Shown here piece after piece: positions 50,854 to 59,215 of a DNA stretch of 64,000 nucleotides. Location of the stretch: positions 58,375 to 122,374 of the forward strand of contig NZ_QXEC01000018.1 in the NCBI RefSeq assembly GCF_003583405.1, given 5' to 3'. A model generated the notes under the pieces. The model was not told the DNA's origin. It ran no database searches and saw only the letters and a program-made list of their open reading frames with translations. Position 1 is the first letter of the stretch. Each line of letters opens with the position of its first letter. Source of the DNA: Micromonospora radicis (GTDB lineage Bacteria > Actinomycetota > Actinomycetes > Mycobacteriales > Micromonosporaceae). The position numbers were made by a program, and so were the translations under genes.

Positions 50854-51417
50854 TCAACTCGCCCGCGGCCAGCGCGGCGCGGTGGCGGGGGGTGCCACCG
50901 GCCGGCCTGGACCGGCGGTCCGGGCACCGGCCCGAACCGTGGGAGCCGCCACCCGGGGAACCGGACCGCGCACCGGATACCCGGCGGCGCGGTCCTGGCG
51001 TGGCGGATACCCGGCGGCCCGATCGGTCCGCCCCGGGTGGGCAGCGGCCCGACCCGGCTGCGGAGTGCTCCGCTCGCCGGCCGGCGGACGGACCGCCGGG
51101 GGCCGTGCCGGGTTGGGTCCGTTCACCAGGAACGGGAACGGCACGTGCACGAACGGATTGCCGTGCCGGATGAGCGCGTCGAGCTGCCGCTCGTTGAGCC
51201 CATGGTTCAACAGCACGTTCCGTCCCCACCGATGCAGACGGCAGGGGAACCGGGCGCCGTCGTTGCGGCAGAGTGCCCCCGAGGGCCACTCCTCCGCCGC
51301 ATGCACCACCACCGCCCGGACCGCCAGCCGGACGTCCTCGGGGGTCAGCGGCGTCGGCACCGGCAACTCACCCAGAATCTGATCGATGGGATCCGTCGAC
51401 TGCTCATCAACTCGCAC
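50854..51417 (-). CDS. Cys/His protein of an unnamed family, with long Pro/Arg-rich tail
   Basis: A 187-residue protein. GTG 51415-51417 has GGGAGG six bases upstream. Residues 25-100 share the core of the protein at 43001-43315: DVRLAVRAVVVHAAEEWPSG, ALCRNDGARFPCRLHRWG and VLLNHGLNERQLDALIRHGNP. After residue 100 the sequence turns into a basic Pro/Arg/Gly-rich tail with repeated DRAAGYP units, probably disordered and made by DNA expansion. Two cysteines and a histidine are invariant between the paralogues. Function unknown. Confidence 0.72.
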   Translation of the reverse strand: MRVDEQSTDPIDQILGELPVPTPLTPEDVRLAVRAVVVHAAEEWPSGALCRNDGARFPCRLHRWGRNVLLNHGLNERQLDALIRHGNPFVHVPFPFLVNGPNPARPPAVRPPAGERSTPQPGRAAAHPGRTDRAAGYPPRQDRAAGYPVRGPVPRVAAPTVRAGARTAGPGRPVAPPATAPRWPRAS

Positions 51418-51535
51418 GGCAGGCCTCCCGCAACTCCGGCTGCGGTGCGCTTGAGCACCGCACCTCGCGCATTGGTACGTCCCCCGTGGCGGGAAAGTTC
51501 AACGCCCTTTCTCGGCGCATTCCGCGCGGCGGCGC

Positions 51536-52348
51536 TCAGACCAGTCCGGCGTCATGGACGAGCAGCGCCACCTGCACCCGGTTGTTGAGGTCGAGGCGGG
51601 TCAGCAGCCGGGAGACGTACGCCTTGACGGTGGCCACGCTCATGAACAGCTCGGCGGCGATCTCGGCGTTGGTGCGTCCCTGGCCGAGGGCCACCGCGAC
51701 CGCCCGCTCGCGCTCGGTCAGCCCGGCGAGCAGCCGGGCGGCGCGTTCCCGGCGGGGCTCGGCTGCCGCGGCCCCGGCGGTCACGTGCGTGATGAGGGTC
51801 CGGGTGACCGTCGGGGACAACGTCGCCTCGCCGGCCGCCACCCGACGCACCGCCCGCACGATCTCGGCCGGCGGGGTGTCCTTGAGCACGAAGCCGCCGG
51901 CGCCGGCCCGCAACGCCCGCAGCACGTGTTCGTCCGCGTCGAAGGTGGTCAGCACGAGCACCTCGGGCGGCCGGGGCAGGGCGCGCAGCGCCTCCGTGGC
52001 GGCCAGCCCGTCCATCCGGGGCATCCGGATGTCCATCAGCACCACGTCCGGGCGGCACGCGGTCACCGCCGCGACCACCTCGCTGCCGTCGGCCGCCTCG
52101 CCGACCACCTCCAGGTCGGGGGTGCCGCCGAGGATCATCGACAGCCCGGCGCGGACCAGCGCGTCGTCGTCCACGATCAGGATCCGCACCGCGCGGTCGG
52201 GCGAGTCACCCGTCGGCTCGGGCCCGGCAGCCCCGGCAGCCCCAACCGGCCCGGCAGCCCCCGCCGGCCCGGCAGCCCCAACCGGCCCAGCAGCCCCAAC
52301 CGGCGCGGCAGCCCCAACCGGCCCGGCAGCCCCAGCGGGGCCGGTCAC
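51536..52348 (-). CDS. Response regulator, NarL/LuxR family, with repetitive N-terminal leader
   Basis: A 270-residue regulator. Translation most likely starts at GTG 52346-52348, overlapping the kinase stop as GTGA. That adds a roughly 50-residue leader of Gly-Pro-Val/Ala-Gly-Ala-Ala repeats ahead of the receiver, which begins VRILIVDDDALVRAG. Phospho-Asp is in VVLMDIRMPRMDG, Lys in FVLKDTPP. The LuxR helix-turn-helix is at the C-terminus: LTERERAVAVALGQGRTNAE and SVATVKAYVSRLLTRLDL. The leader is encoded by 18-bp repeats at about 52222-52341; an internal start just before the receiver cannot be excluded. It should control the divergent ABC transporter. Confidence 0.9.
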   Translation of the reverse strand: MTGPAGAAGPVGAAAPVGAAGPVGAAGPAGAAGPVGAAGAAGPEPTGDSPDRAVRILIVDDDALVRAGLSMILGGTPDLEVVGEAADGSEVVAAVTACRPDVVLMDIRMPRMDGLAATEALRALPRPPEVLVLTTFDADEHVLRALRAGAGGFVLKDTPPAEIVRAVRRVAAGEATLSPTVTRTLITHVTAGAAAAEPRRERAARLLAGLTERERAVAVALGQGRTNAEIAAELFMSVATVKAYVSRLLTRLDLNNRVQVALLVHDAGLV

Positions 52349-53577
52349 GTGGCGGGCCAGGGCAGCCACGCGGCCAGCCGGAAGTCGCCCGAGTCGTCGC
52401 GGCCGTAGGCCAACCGCCCGCCGGCCAGGTCGACCCGCTCGGCGACCCCGATCAGCCCGGTACCGCTGCCCGGGATGGCCGCGCCGGCCGCCTCCCCCAC
52501 CGGCCGGCGGTTGCGGATCTCCACGGTCAGCCCGTCCCCCGGACGGCCGGCCAGCTCGACGGAGACCGCGGCACCGGCGGCATGCTTGCGGGCGTTGGTC
52601 AGCCCTTCCTGCACGATCCGGTAGACACTGCGGCCCACCACCTCGGGCAGCCGCTCGGCCTCGGTCACCCGGTCACCGAGTTCGACCCGGACTCCCGCGG
52701 CGCGGGACTCGGCGACCAGCGCGGGCAGATCGTCGAGGGTGGGTTGCGGTCGCTCCGGGTCCTCGGCCAGCGACGCCTCGGCCCGCAGTACGCCGATCAC
52801 CTCGCGCAGATCCTGCAACGCGGCGTGCGCGCTGCTCCGGATCACACCGGCCGCCCTTGCCACCTCGTCGGGGGCGGCGTCGGGGCGGAACTCCAGTGCC
52901 CCCGCGTGCAGGCTGAGCAGCGAGATCCGGTGGGCCAGCACGTCGTGCATCTCCCGGGCGATGCGGGTGCGTTCCAACTGCCGGGCCTGGGCCATCCGCA
53001 GCTGTTGCTCGGCCTCGGCCCGTTCGGCCCGCTCCCGCAACGACACCACCAGCTGCCGGCGGGCCCGCACGAACATCCCCCAGGCGAGCACCAGCAGGCT
53101 GAGCAGCATTCCCCACAGCGTGGTGTTCCAGTACGAGTGTCCAGGTTCGGGCCGCAGCAGGGCGAAGAGCATGTTGGGCACCCAGCTGGCCGCGGTGATC
53201 GCCAGGGCCACCGCGGTACGCCGGTGCACCACGAGGGTGAAGTAGATGATCACCGTGGCGGCCACCGCGGCCATCGAGAACGCCGACAGCGGCAGCGTCA
53301 CCAGGGCCAGCCCGAGCGGCCAGCGGCGGCGTACCCACAGCGTCGCGGAGAGGGCCAGACCGACGAGCGCGTCCGCCGGAATCATCCAGGCGTACGGCAG
53401 CCGCTCGGCGAGCGTCGGGCTCGGGGAGGCGGCGTCGAGGGTGGCGACCAGCACCCAGCCGATGGAGACCAGGAAGCAGAAGCTGTCGACGAGCCAGTCC
53501 CGGGTGGTCCTGCGGGGGTGCCGCCGGGCAGCGCCGAGCGACCCGGGCAGCAACCCCGGGTGTTCGACGACGGCCAT
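52345..53577 (-). CDS. Sensor histidine kinase, HisKA_3 (NarX/DesK-like)
   Basis: A 410-residue membrane kinase. About five helices fill residues 25-165, with no large outside loop, as in kinases that sense membrane or transporter state. The dimerisation/phosphoacceptor helix is LERTRIAREMHDVLAHRISLL with the His after EM; the ATPase has VYRIVQEGLTNARKHA and SGTGLIGVAERVD. ATG 53575-53577 is chosen; a GTG three codons upstream (53584-53586) is possible. It is coupled to the regulator gene by GTGA and divergent from an ABC transporter operon. Confidence 0.93.
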   Translation of the reverse strand: MAVVEHPGLLPGSLGAARRHPRRTTRDWLVDSFCFLVSIGWVLVATLDAASPSPTLAERLPYAWMIPADALVGLALSATLWVRRRWPLGLALVTLPLSAFSMAAVAATVIIYFTLVVHRRTAVALAITAASWVPNMLFALLRPEPGHSYWNTTLWGMLLSLLVLAWGMFVRARRQLVVSLRERAERAEAEQQLRMAQARQLERTRIAREMHDVLAHRISLLSLHAGALEFRPDAAPDEVARAAGVIRSSAHAALQDLREVIGVLRAEASLAEDPERPQPTLDDLPALVAESRAAGVRVELGDRVTEAERLPEVVGRSVYRIVQEGLTNARKHAAGAAVSVELAGRPGDGLTVEIRNRRPVGEAAGAAIPGSGTGLIGVAERVDLAGGRLAYGRDDSGDFRLAAWLPWPAT

Positions 53578-53626
53578 GCTGGTCACAGGCGCAATGGTAG
53601 GCAGCCGTCCAGCGGCCCAACCAGCT

Positions 53627-53658
53627 ACCAAAGTCGAGGCCTCGGCGCCGACCTTGGT
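53627..53658. promoter_or_regulatory. Operator-like inverted repeat between kinase and ABC genes
   Basis: ACCAAAGTCG and CGACCTTGGT (10-bp arms, one mismatch) flank 12 bases, midway between the divergent genes (50 bp from the kinase start, 62 bp from the ABC gene). It is a good candidate for the binding site of the NarL-type regulator encoded next door. Confidence 0.6.
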
Positions 53659-53720
53659 CTACCGGGCCGGAGACCGTCGGCCGCTGCGCGCAGCCGGCCG
53701 GCCCCGGCAGCCTGGGCTGC

Positions 53721-54668
53721 ATGATCGAGGTAGCCCAGTTGACCAAACGGTACGGGCGGCACACCGCCGTCGAGGACGTCTCCTTCCGCTGCGAGCCGGG
53801 CACGGTCACCGGCTTTCTCGGGCCCAACGGGGCCGGCAAGTCCACCACCATGCGGATGATCTGTGGGCTCACCCCGCCGACCACCGGCACGGCCACCGTC
53901 GCCGGCCGCCCCTACCGGCAGCTGCCCAACCCGGGCCGCACCGTCGGGGTGCTGCTGGACGCCTCGGCCCAGCACGCCGGGCGTACCGGTCGGGAGGCCC
54001 TCACCGTGGCCGCCGCCACCATGGGGGTGGACCGGCGGACGGTGGGCGCGGTACTGGACCGGGTCGGACTGAACGCGGCCGCGGCGAAGCGCCGGGTCCG
54101 GGCGTACTCGTTGGGGATGCGGCAGCGCCTCGGCCTGGCACACGCGCTGCTCGGCGACCCGCAGGTGCTGGTGCTGGACGAGCCGGCCAACGGCCTTGAC
54201 CCGGAGGGCATCTTCTGGATGCGCGGCCTGCTGCGCGACTTCGCCGACCGGGGCGGCACCGTGCTGCTCTCCTCCCACCTGCTGCGCGAGGTCGAGGCGG
54301 TCGCGGACCGGCTGGTGGTGATCGGGGGTGGCCGGATCGTTGCGCAGGGCGACAAGGACGAACTGCTGGCCGGCGACGGCACGCTGGTGCGGGCCCGCGA
54401 CCGGGCGGCGTTGCGCGGCGCGCTGGAGCGGGCCGGCCTGCCGGTCAGTGAGGGCACCGCCGGGCTGATCGTCGGTGCCGACACCGACGCGGTCGGCGAG
54501 GCCGCGCTGGCCGCCGGGGTCGCGCTCACCGAGCTGCGGCCAGCCGGCGGGGGTGGCCTGGAACAACTCTTCCTCACCCTCACCGCCCAGGCGGACAACA
54601 CCGCCGCGGCCGCCCACCCCACCGTTTCCGGCGCGACCGTCCGACCGACCGAGGAGCCCGTCCGATGA
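53721..54668 (+). CDS. ABC transporter, ATP-binding protein
   Basis: A 315-residue ATPase. Walker A is GFLGPNGAGKSTTMRM at about 33-48, the signature YSLGMRQRLGLAHALLGD, Walker B VLVLDEPANGLDPEG and the switch His in LLSSHLLREVE. A 100-residue C-terminal extension after VAQGDKDELL is common in export ATPases of this type (BcrA/CcmA-like) and ends in a low-complexity tail. The gene overlaps the permease gene by four bases (ATGA). With the linked kinase-regulator pair this looks like an inducible export system for a membrane-active compound. Confidence 0.94.
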   Translation: MIEVAQLTKRYGRHTAVEDVSFRCEPGTVTGFLGPNGAGKSTTMRMICGLTPPTTGTATVAGRPYRQLPNPGRTVGVLLDASAQHAGRTGREALTVAAATMGVDRRTVGAVLDRVGLNAAAAKRRVRAYSLGMRQRLGLAHALLGDPQVLVLDEPANGLDPEGIFWMRGLLRDFADRGGTVLLSSHLLREVEAVADRLVVIGGGRIVAQGDKDELLAGDGTLVRARDRAALRGALERAGLPVSEGTAGLIVGADTDAVGEAALAAGVALTELRPAGGGGLEQLFLTLTAQADNTAAAAHPTVSGATVRPTEEPVR

Positions 54669-55441
54669 CCACCGCCACCGCACCCGAACTCACCCGGTCG
54701 GCCCAACACCGGCCGTCGTTGGCCCGACTCACCGGCGTGGAGCTGCGCAAACTCGTCGACACCCGGGCCGGCCGCTGGCTGCTGTTCACCATCGGCCTGG
54801 TCACCGCCGGCATCGCCACGCTCCAACTGCTGTACGCCCCCGACGCCGAACAGACCTTCGTCAACTTCTTCCTCCCGTCGCTGCTCCCGGTCGGGCTGCT
54901 GCTGCCGGTGCTCGGCATCCTCTCGATCACCAGCGAGTGGTCGCAGCGCACCGCGTTGACCACGTTCGCGCTGGTGCCCCGGCGGGAACGGGTGATCATC
55001 GCCAAGCTCGCCACGCTGGTCGTGGCGGCGCTGGCCTCCCTGCTGGCGAGTTTCGCCGTCGCCGCCGTCGCCACGCTGGTCGCGGGCGCCACCGGCGGTG
55101 CCGGCAGTTGGCGGATCGAGGGCACGCTGATCCTGCACGCCACCGTGTTCCAGGTGGCCAACGTGCTGCTGGGCGCCGGCTTCGGCCTGCTGCTGCTGAA
55201 CACCCCGCTGGCCATCGTGACCTACCTGGTGTTGCCGAACGCCTGGGCGATCGTGGGTGAACTGGTCCGCCCGCTGCGCCGGGCGGCCGAGTGGCTCGAC
55301 GTGGGACGCACGATGGAGCCGTTGTTCACCCCCGAGATCACTGCGGGGCAGTGGGGGCGGCTCGGGGTGTCGCTGCTGGTCTGGCTGGTCGTGCCGCTGC
55401 TCGCCGGCCTGGTCCGGACGATGCGTCGGGAGGTGACGTGA
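54665..55441 (+). CDS. ABC transporter permease
   Basis: A 258-residue membrane protein with six predicted helices; the N-terminus contains the typical TGVELRKLVDTRAGRWLL that often contacts the ATPase, followed by large first loop and helices near 60-85, 110-140, 155-180, 190-205 and 230-250. SITSEWSQRTALTTF is the conserved loop of ABC-2 permeases. It overlaps both neighbours by four bases (ATGA, GTGA), so the three genes are translated together. The substrate is unknown. Confidence 0.92.
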   Translation: MTTATAPELTRSAQHRPSLARLTGVELRKLVDTRAGRWLLFTIGLVTAGIATLQLLYAPDAEQTFVNFFLPSLLPVGLLLPVLGILSITSEWSQRTALTTFALVPRRERVIIAKLATLVVAALASLLASFAVAAVATLVAGATGGAGSWRIEGTLILHATVFQVANVLLGAGFGLLLLNTPLAIVTYLVLPNAWAIVGELVRPLRRAAEWLDVGRTMEPLFTPEITAGQWGRLGVSLLVWLVVPLLAGLVRTMRREVT

Positions 55442-56172
55442 CGGCGTACGGCGCACCGAGCGTGGTCGGTGGCGGTGCCAGCGAACTGCTGGTGCTCTGG
55501 GCCGGGCTCCCCGTCGTCGGCGCCGCGGCCGGTGGGCTGCTGGCCGCCGGGGCCGGCTGGGTGGCCGGCCTGCCATGGGCACCGGCGCAGGGGCTGTTCC
55601 GCTTCGTCGACGGCCTGTCCGACTCGTACGCCCTGGGTGGCGGGGTGGCGGTCGGCGTCCTCGCCGGGCTGGCGTTCGGCGCGATCGGTACGGCAGAGCG
55701 GGTCAGGGTCACCGTGGACAGCATCCGGGTACGGCTGCGCCGGGGCGGCGCCGAGCGGGAGTTCGGCCGGTCCCAGACCAGGGTGGTCTTCGTCGACGGC
55801 AAGGACCTGGTACTGCTCGGCGTGGACGAGGACGAGTTGGTCCGGCAGCAGTCCGACCTGCCCGCCGGCCAGTTGGCCGAGGCGTTCCGGGCACATGGCT
55901 GGCCGTGGGCGGAGAGCGACCCGCATCGGGACGCGTACCGGCGGTGGGTGCCGGGACTGCCCGGGCTGCCCGACGGCGCGGACGCGCTGCTGCGGGCGCG
56001 GCAGGAGGCGGTGCAGGGCGACCGGCGCGCCGAAGCCCGGGAGCTGCGCGCGGAACTCGGCCGCTACGGGGTGGTGGTCCGCGACGAGGACAAGCGGCAG
56101 TACTGGCGACTGACCCGGTCGGCCCCGCCGCCGGGTACGACGCCGCCCGGCGCGGCCCGACCGCCGGGATGA
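55438..56172 (+). CDS. YqeB-like membrane protein with CysRS-type C-terminal tail
   Basis: A 244-residue protein. The GTG start at 55438 overlaps the permease stop (GTGA) and has GGGAGG close by. Two membrane helices (about 17-42 and 60-82) are followed by a PH-like strand region with VFVDGKDLVLLG. The end, from LLRARQEAVQGDRRAEAREL to VVVRDEDKRQYWR, resembles the C-terminal tail of cysteinyl-tRNA synthetase (pattern RxxAxxxxD...A..LR..L...GxxxxD...xxW). I remember YqeB-family proteins with this layout. Its job beside an ABC exporter is unknown. Confidence 0.72.
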   Translation: MTAYGAPSVVGGGASELLVLWAGLPVVGAAAGGLLAAGAGWVAGLPWAPAQGLFRFVDGLSDSYALGGGVAVGVLAGLAFGAIGTAERVRVTVDSIRVRLRRGGAEREFGRSQTRVVFVDGKDLVLLGVDEDELVRQQSDLPAGQLAEAFRAHGWPWAESDPHRDAYRRWVPGLPGLPDGADALLRARQEAVQGDRRAEARELRAELGRYGVVVRDEDKRQYWRLTRSAPPPGTTPPGAARPPG

Positions 56173-56226
56173 GGCCCGGCCGCCTGGGCAAGGCCCGGCC
56201 GCTGGGGCAAGGCCCGGCCGCCGGGG
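56170..56226. repeat. 19-bp tandem repeat, 3 copies, starting at a stop codon
   Basis: Three 19-bp units built on CAAGGCCCGGCCGCTGGGG run from the TGA of the YqeB-like gene (56170-56172) into the intergenic region. It is the second array in this window that begins or ends exactly at a stop codon. Confidence 0.85.
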
Positions 56227-56291
56227 GCGGCGCCACCCGGCGCGGCCCGACCGTCGGACGGCACGCAGCCAGCCGACCGCCGGTGTCACGC

Positions 56292-56330
56292 GACCGGGCC
56301 GGGCCCCGGTGTGCGGGGCCCGGCCCGGTC
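56292..56330. terminator. Terminator hairpin between YqeB-like gene and M28 gene
   Basis: GACCGGGCCGGGCCCCG and its exact complement form a 17-bp stem with loop GTGTG, 14 bp before the 3' end of the converging M28 gene. Confidence 0.88.
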
Positions 56331-56344
56331 AGAGCTGGTTGGGC

Positions 56345-57979
56345 CTACTTCCAGTGGTGCTGGTGACCGTGCTTGTGGCCGTGCTTGTGGCCGTGCGGCT
56401 TGCCCTTGCCCTTACCCTTGCCGGGCGCCTTGCCCGGCACGCCGTTCACGGCCGAGGTGTCGAACGCGAACGTGATCACCGAGGCGGCGATGGCGTCGGC
56501 GTTGACGTCGAGCGCGAAGACGTTGACGTTGCCGTGCAGCTTGTACTTCTTGCCCAGTGACTTGTAGACGGCCGCGTCGGCGCCGTCGGCGACCGGCGTA
56601 CGGCTGTCGCAGGCCTGGTGGTAGCACGGGTCGTAGGCGACCCCGGCGACCCCACCGAAGAGGGCGGCCTCCTCGGCCGTCTTGATGCCCTCGGCGCCGG
56701 TGAAGAGACCACCGGCGGGGATGTCGACGTTGATGAAGGCGCCGTAGTCCGAGCGTCCGGTGAAGTCGGAGGGCACGGTGGGCAGCTTCCGGGAGGCGAA
56801 GAAGTCCTCGAAGACCTTCTCGATCTCCGCCGAGCCCTCCGGCCCCGGGCCGGCACCCTGCTGCGCCGAGTCGTCACCGTCGTACACCCCGAACACGTAG
56901 TTCGGCGAGCCGATCATGTCGAAGTTGAGGTAGAGGGCGATGTCGGCGACCTGCTGCTCGGTCAGGCTGTCCACGTAGTACTGCGAGCCGATCAGCCCGG
57001 CCTCCTCCGCGCCCCACCAGGCGAAGCGGACCGCGTTGTACGGCTTGACCTTCGCCATCTGCAGCGCGACCTCGAGCAGGGCGGCGCTGCCGGTGCCGTT
57101 GTCGTTGAAGCCCGGCCCGGCCGGGTCCGAGTCCAGGTGCGCCCCGGCCACGACGACGTTGTCGGTACGGCCGTGCTTGCTCTGCGCGAAGACGTTCTCG
57201 GTGCTGCGGATCTCCGAGGTGGTGTCGGCCTCGATCCGCAGGACCAGACCGGCGGTCGCCGCGAACTGCTCACCCGTGTAGTACGAGACCGAGACGGCCG
57301 GGATGCCCACCGGCGCGCCGAGGGTGCCGCCGAAGAAGTCGTAGCGGTCGGGGTTGGCCTCCGGCGTACCGTTGCCCTGGTTCATCACGATCGCCCCGGC
57401 GGCGCCGGCCGCCTCCGCGTTGGCGACCTTGTCACCGAAGGCGCAGGTGCCGCGCTGCATCAGCGCGATCTTGCCGACCACGTCCACCCCGGCGAAGTCA
57501 CTGGCCTCACAGCCCGAGGTCGAAGCGCGCGGCGGTGCGAGGGCGAGGTCCACCGGCACGACGAGGCCCTCCGCGACCCCGGCGCCGGAGTAGTCCATCA
57601 GCGCGTAGTCGACCCCGTCGGTGTACGTGGTCGGGGTCGGAGCCACCTGGGCGAACGACGAGCCGAACTCCTCGTAGAACGCGAAGTCGAACTGCTGCCG
57701 GGTCACCTGGTAGCCGGCCTTCTTCAGCAGCCCGGCCACGTAGTCGGCGCTCGCGTCGTAGCCGGGGGTGCCGGAGGCGCGGGTGCCGTCGTTGGCGTCG
57801 GCGATGGCCTGGAACTTGTCGAGGTGCTTCAGTACGCCCTTGACCGTCACCGCCTTGGTCAGTTTCTTGACCGTGTTGTTGTTCGGGCTGGCCTGCGCCG
57901 GACCGGCCAGCGCCACCGTGCCCAGGAGCGTACTGGCCGCGATCGCGGCGAGAACCCTCCGGCCTGAGAAAGGCACCAC
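56345..57979 (-). CDS. Secreted M28-family peptidase with PA domain and His-rich tail
   Basis: A 544-residue exported zinc peptidase. The start is one of two adjacent GTG codons (57979 or 57976). The Sec signal peptide runs to about residue 32 (LLGTVALAGPAQA). A PA domain at about 150-250 holds FAGVDVVGKIALMQRGTCAF. Metal and catalytic residues are in AGAHLDSDPAGPGFNDNGTG, WGAEEAGLIGSQYY, NFDMIGSPN and YHQACD. It ends in a Lys/Gly/His-rich tail (about 30 residues with several HGHKHGH units) that could bind metal ions. Similar to the Streptomyces griseus aminopeptidase group. Confidence 0.94.
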   Translation of the reverse strand: MVPFSGRRVLAAIAASTLLGTVALAGPAQASPNNNTVKKLTKAVTVKGVLKHLDKFQAIADANDGTRASGTPGYDASADYVAGLLKKAGYQVTRQQFDFAFYEEFGSSFAQVAPTPTTYTDGVDYALMDYSGAGVAEGLVVPVDLALAPPRASTSGCEASDFAGVDVVGKIALMQRGTCAFGDKVANAEAAGAAGAIVMNQGNGTPEANPDRYDFFGGTLGAPVGIPAVSVSYYTGEQFAATAGLVLRIEADTTSEIRSTENVFAQSKHGRTDNVVVAGAHLDSDPAGPGFNDNGTGSAALLEVALQMAKVKPYNAVRFAWWGAEEAGLIGSQYYVDSLTEQQVADIALYLNFDMIGSPNYVFGVYDGDDSAQQGAGPGPEGSAEIEKVFEDFFASRKLPTVPSDFTGRSDYGAFINVDIPAGGLFTGAEGIKTAEEAALFGGVAGVAYDPCYHQACDSRTPVADGADAAVYKSLGKKYKLHGNVNVFALDVNADAIAASVITFAFDTSAVNGVPGKAPGKGKGKGKPHGHKHGHKHGHQHHWK

Positions 57980-58282
57980 GATGTGCCACGTCCTTCCTCT
58001 GTGGGTATCCGGCTTTCCGCACCCCCGTGCGCCGGATGTTTGTGCAATCCTGATGCACCACGGCGACAAGGCAAAGTGCCTGTTCAGCTAAGGCGGGTAG
58101 CCGTTCGGTCCAGCATCGCGCCTGCCCCGGGGATTGCCGCTGTTCGATTCGATTGCGGTGTACCGACCGGCTGCACCCACCCCGGCGGACCCTTGTGGAC
58201 GACGGGCGGTGACGGGCGATCACGGTCCGCGGCGGCAGATGATCGACATCGGCTACCGTTCCCGGTCTGGGGAGGTACGTCG
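57980..58282. other. Divergent control region of M28 and ParA genes
   Basis: About 300 bp without a supported gene. It contains both promoters. A less GC-rich stretch lies at 58035-58085. GGGGAGG (58269-58275), seven bases before ATG 58283, is the ParA ribosome-binding site. Confidence 0.5.
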
Positions 58283-59215
58283 ATGTACGTCGTGTCCGTG
58301 ATCAACTACAAGGGCGGGGTCGGCAAGACCACGGTGACCGCCAACCTCGGCGCCGAACTGGCCAACCGGGGGATGAAGGTACTGCTCATCGACCTTGACC
58401 CGCAGGCCAGCCTGACCTTCGGCTTCTACGACCCGGACGACTGGCGGGAACGGCTCCGCGACAGCCGGACGGTGAAGCGGTGGTACGACGGCCTACGCGG
58501 CGGCCAGCCGACGGTCACCCTCGGTGAACTGGTGGTGTCGCCGGGGCCGGCGAACTCCCGACTCTCCGGTGCCGGCCGGCTCGACCTGATCGCCTCACAC
58601 CTGCAACTGGTCGACATCGATCTGGCCCTGGCCCGCAGCGTGGCCGGTGGCGAGGAGTACGACGCCGAACTGTTCCGGGTACGCGGTTCGCTGGCCGAGG
58701 GGCTGCTGGCCGACGGCCTGGACCCGTACGACCTGGTGTTGATCGACTGCCCGCCGAACTTCAACGTGGTCACCCAGTCGGCCATCATCGCCAGCGACCA
58801 CCTGGTCATCCCGGCCAAGGCCGACTACCTGTCCACGCTCGGGATCGACTACCTGCACGGCAACGTGCGGGAACTGGTGGACCAGTACAACGCCGACGCC
58901 CGCCGGTTCGCCACCGTACGCCGGCACCAGAAGGTCGCCCCCGACGTGGCCGGGGTGGTCTTCACGATGATCCAGCTGCTGTCGCGGCAGCCGATCGCCA
59001 CCCACCAGAGCTACATGGACCAGGTCCGCAACCTCGGCCTGCCGGTCTTCCCAACCCCGCTGCGGGAGAACGTCACCCTCTACGCCACCAACACCCCGCG
59101 CGGCGTGCCCGTGGTGCTGCGCGACCGGGTCACCGTGCCCGCCGTCCGGGACGAGTTACGCCGGCTCGCCACCGAGTTCCTCGAACACCTCCAACCCGAA
59201 CGGCACCCGAGGTGA
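58283..59215 (+). CDS. ParA-family ATPase
   Basis: A 310-residue ATPase with the deviant Walker A motif YKGGVGKTTVTANLG near residue 9-23, Walker A' LLIDLDPQASLTF and Walker B LVLIDCPPNFNV. Longer than the average chromosomal ParA (about 260) because of inserts around WYDGLRGGQPTVTLGE and after RQPIATHQSYM. No ParB and no parS-like 16-bp palindrome is next to it; instead a small Rho-N/SAP-like protein overlaps its end by GTGA. It may therefore position something other than the chromosome, perhaps a regulatory or enzymatic cargo. Confidence 0.9.
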   Translation: MYVVSVINYKGGVGKTTVTANLGAELANRGMKVLLIDLDPQASLTFGFYDPDDWRERLRDSRTVKRWYDGLRGGQPTVTLGELVVSPGPANSRLSGAGRLDLIASHLQLVDIDLALARSVAGGEEYDAELFRVRGSLAEGLLADGLDPYDLVLIDCPPNFNVVTQSAIIASDHLVIPAKADYLSTLGIDYLHGNVRELVDQYNADARRFATVRRHQKVAPDVAGVVFTMIQLLSRQPIATHQSYMDQVRNLGLPVFPTPLRENVTLYATNTPRGVPVVLRDRVTVPAVRDELRRLATEFLEHLQPERHPR

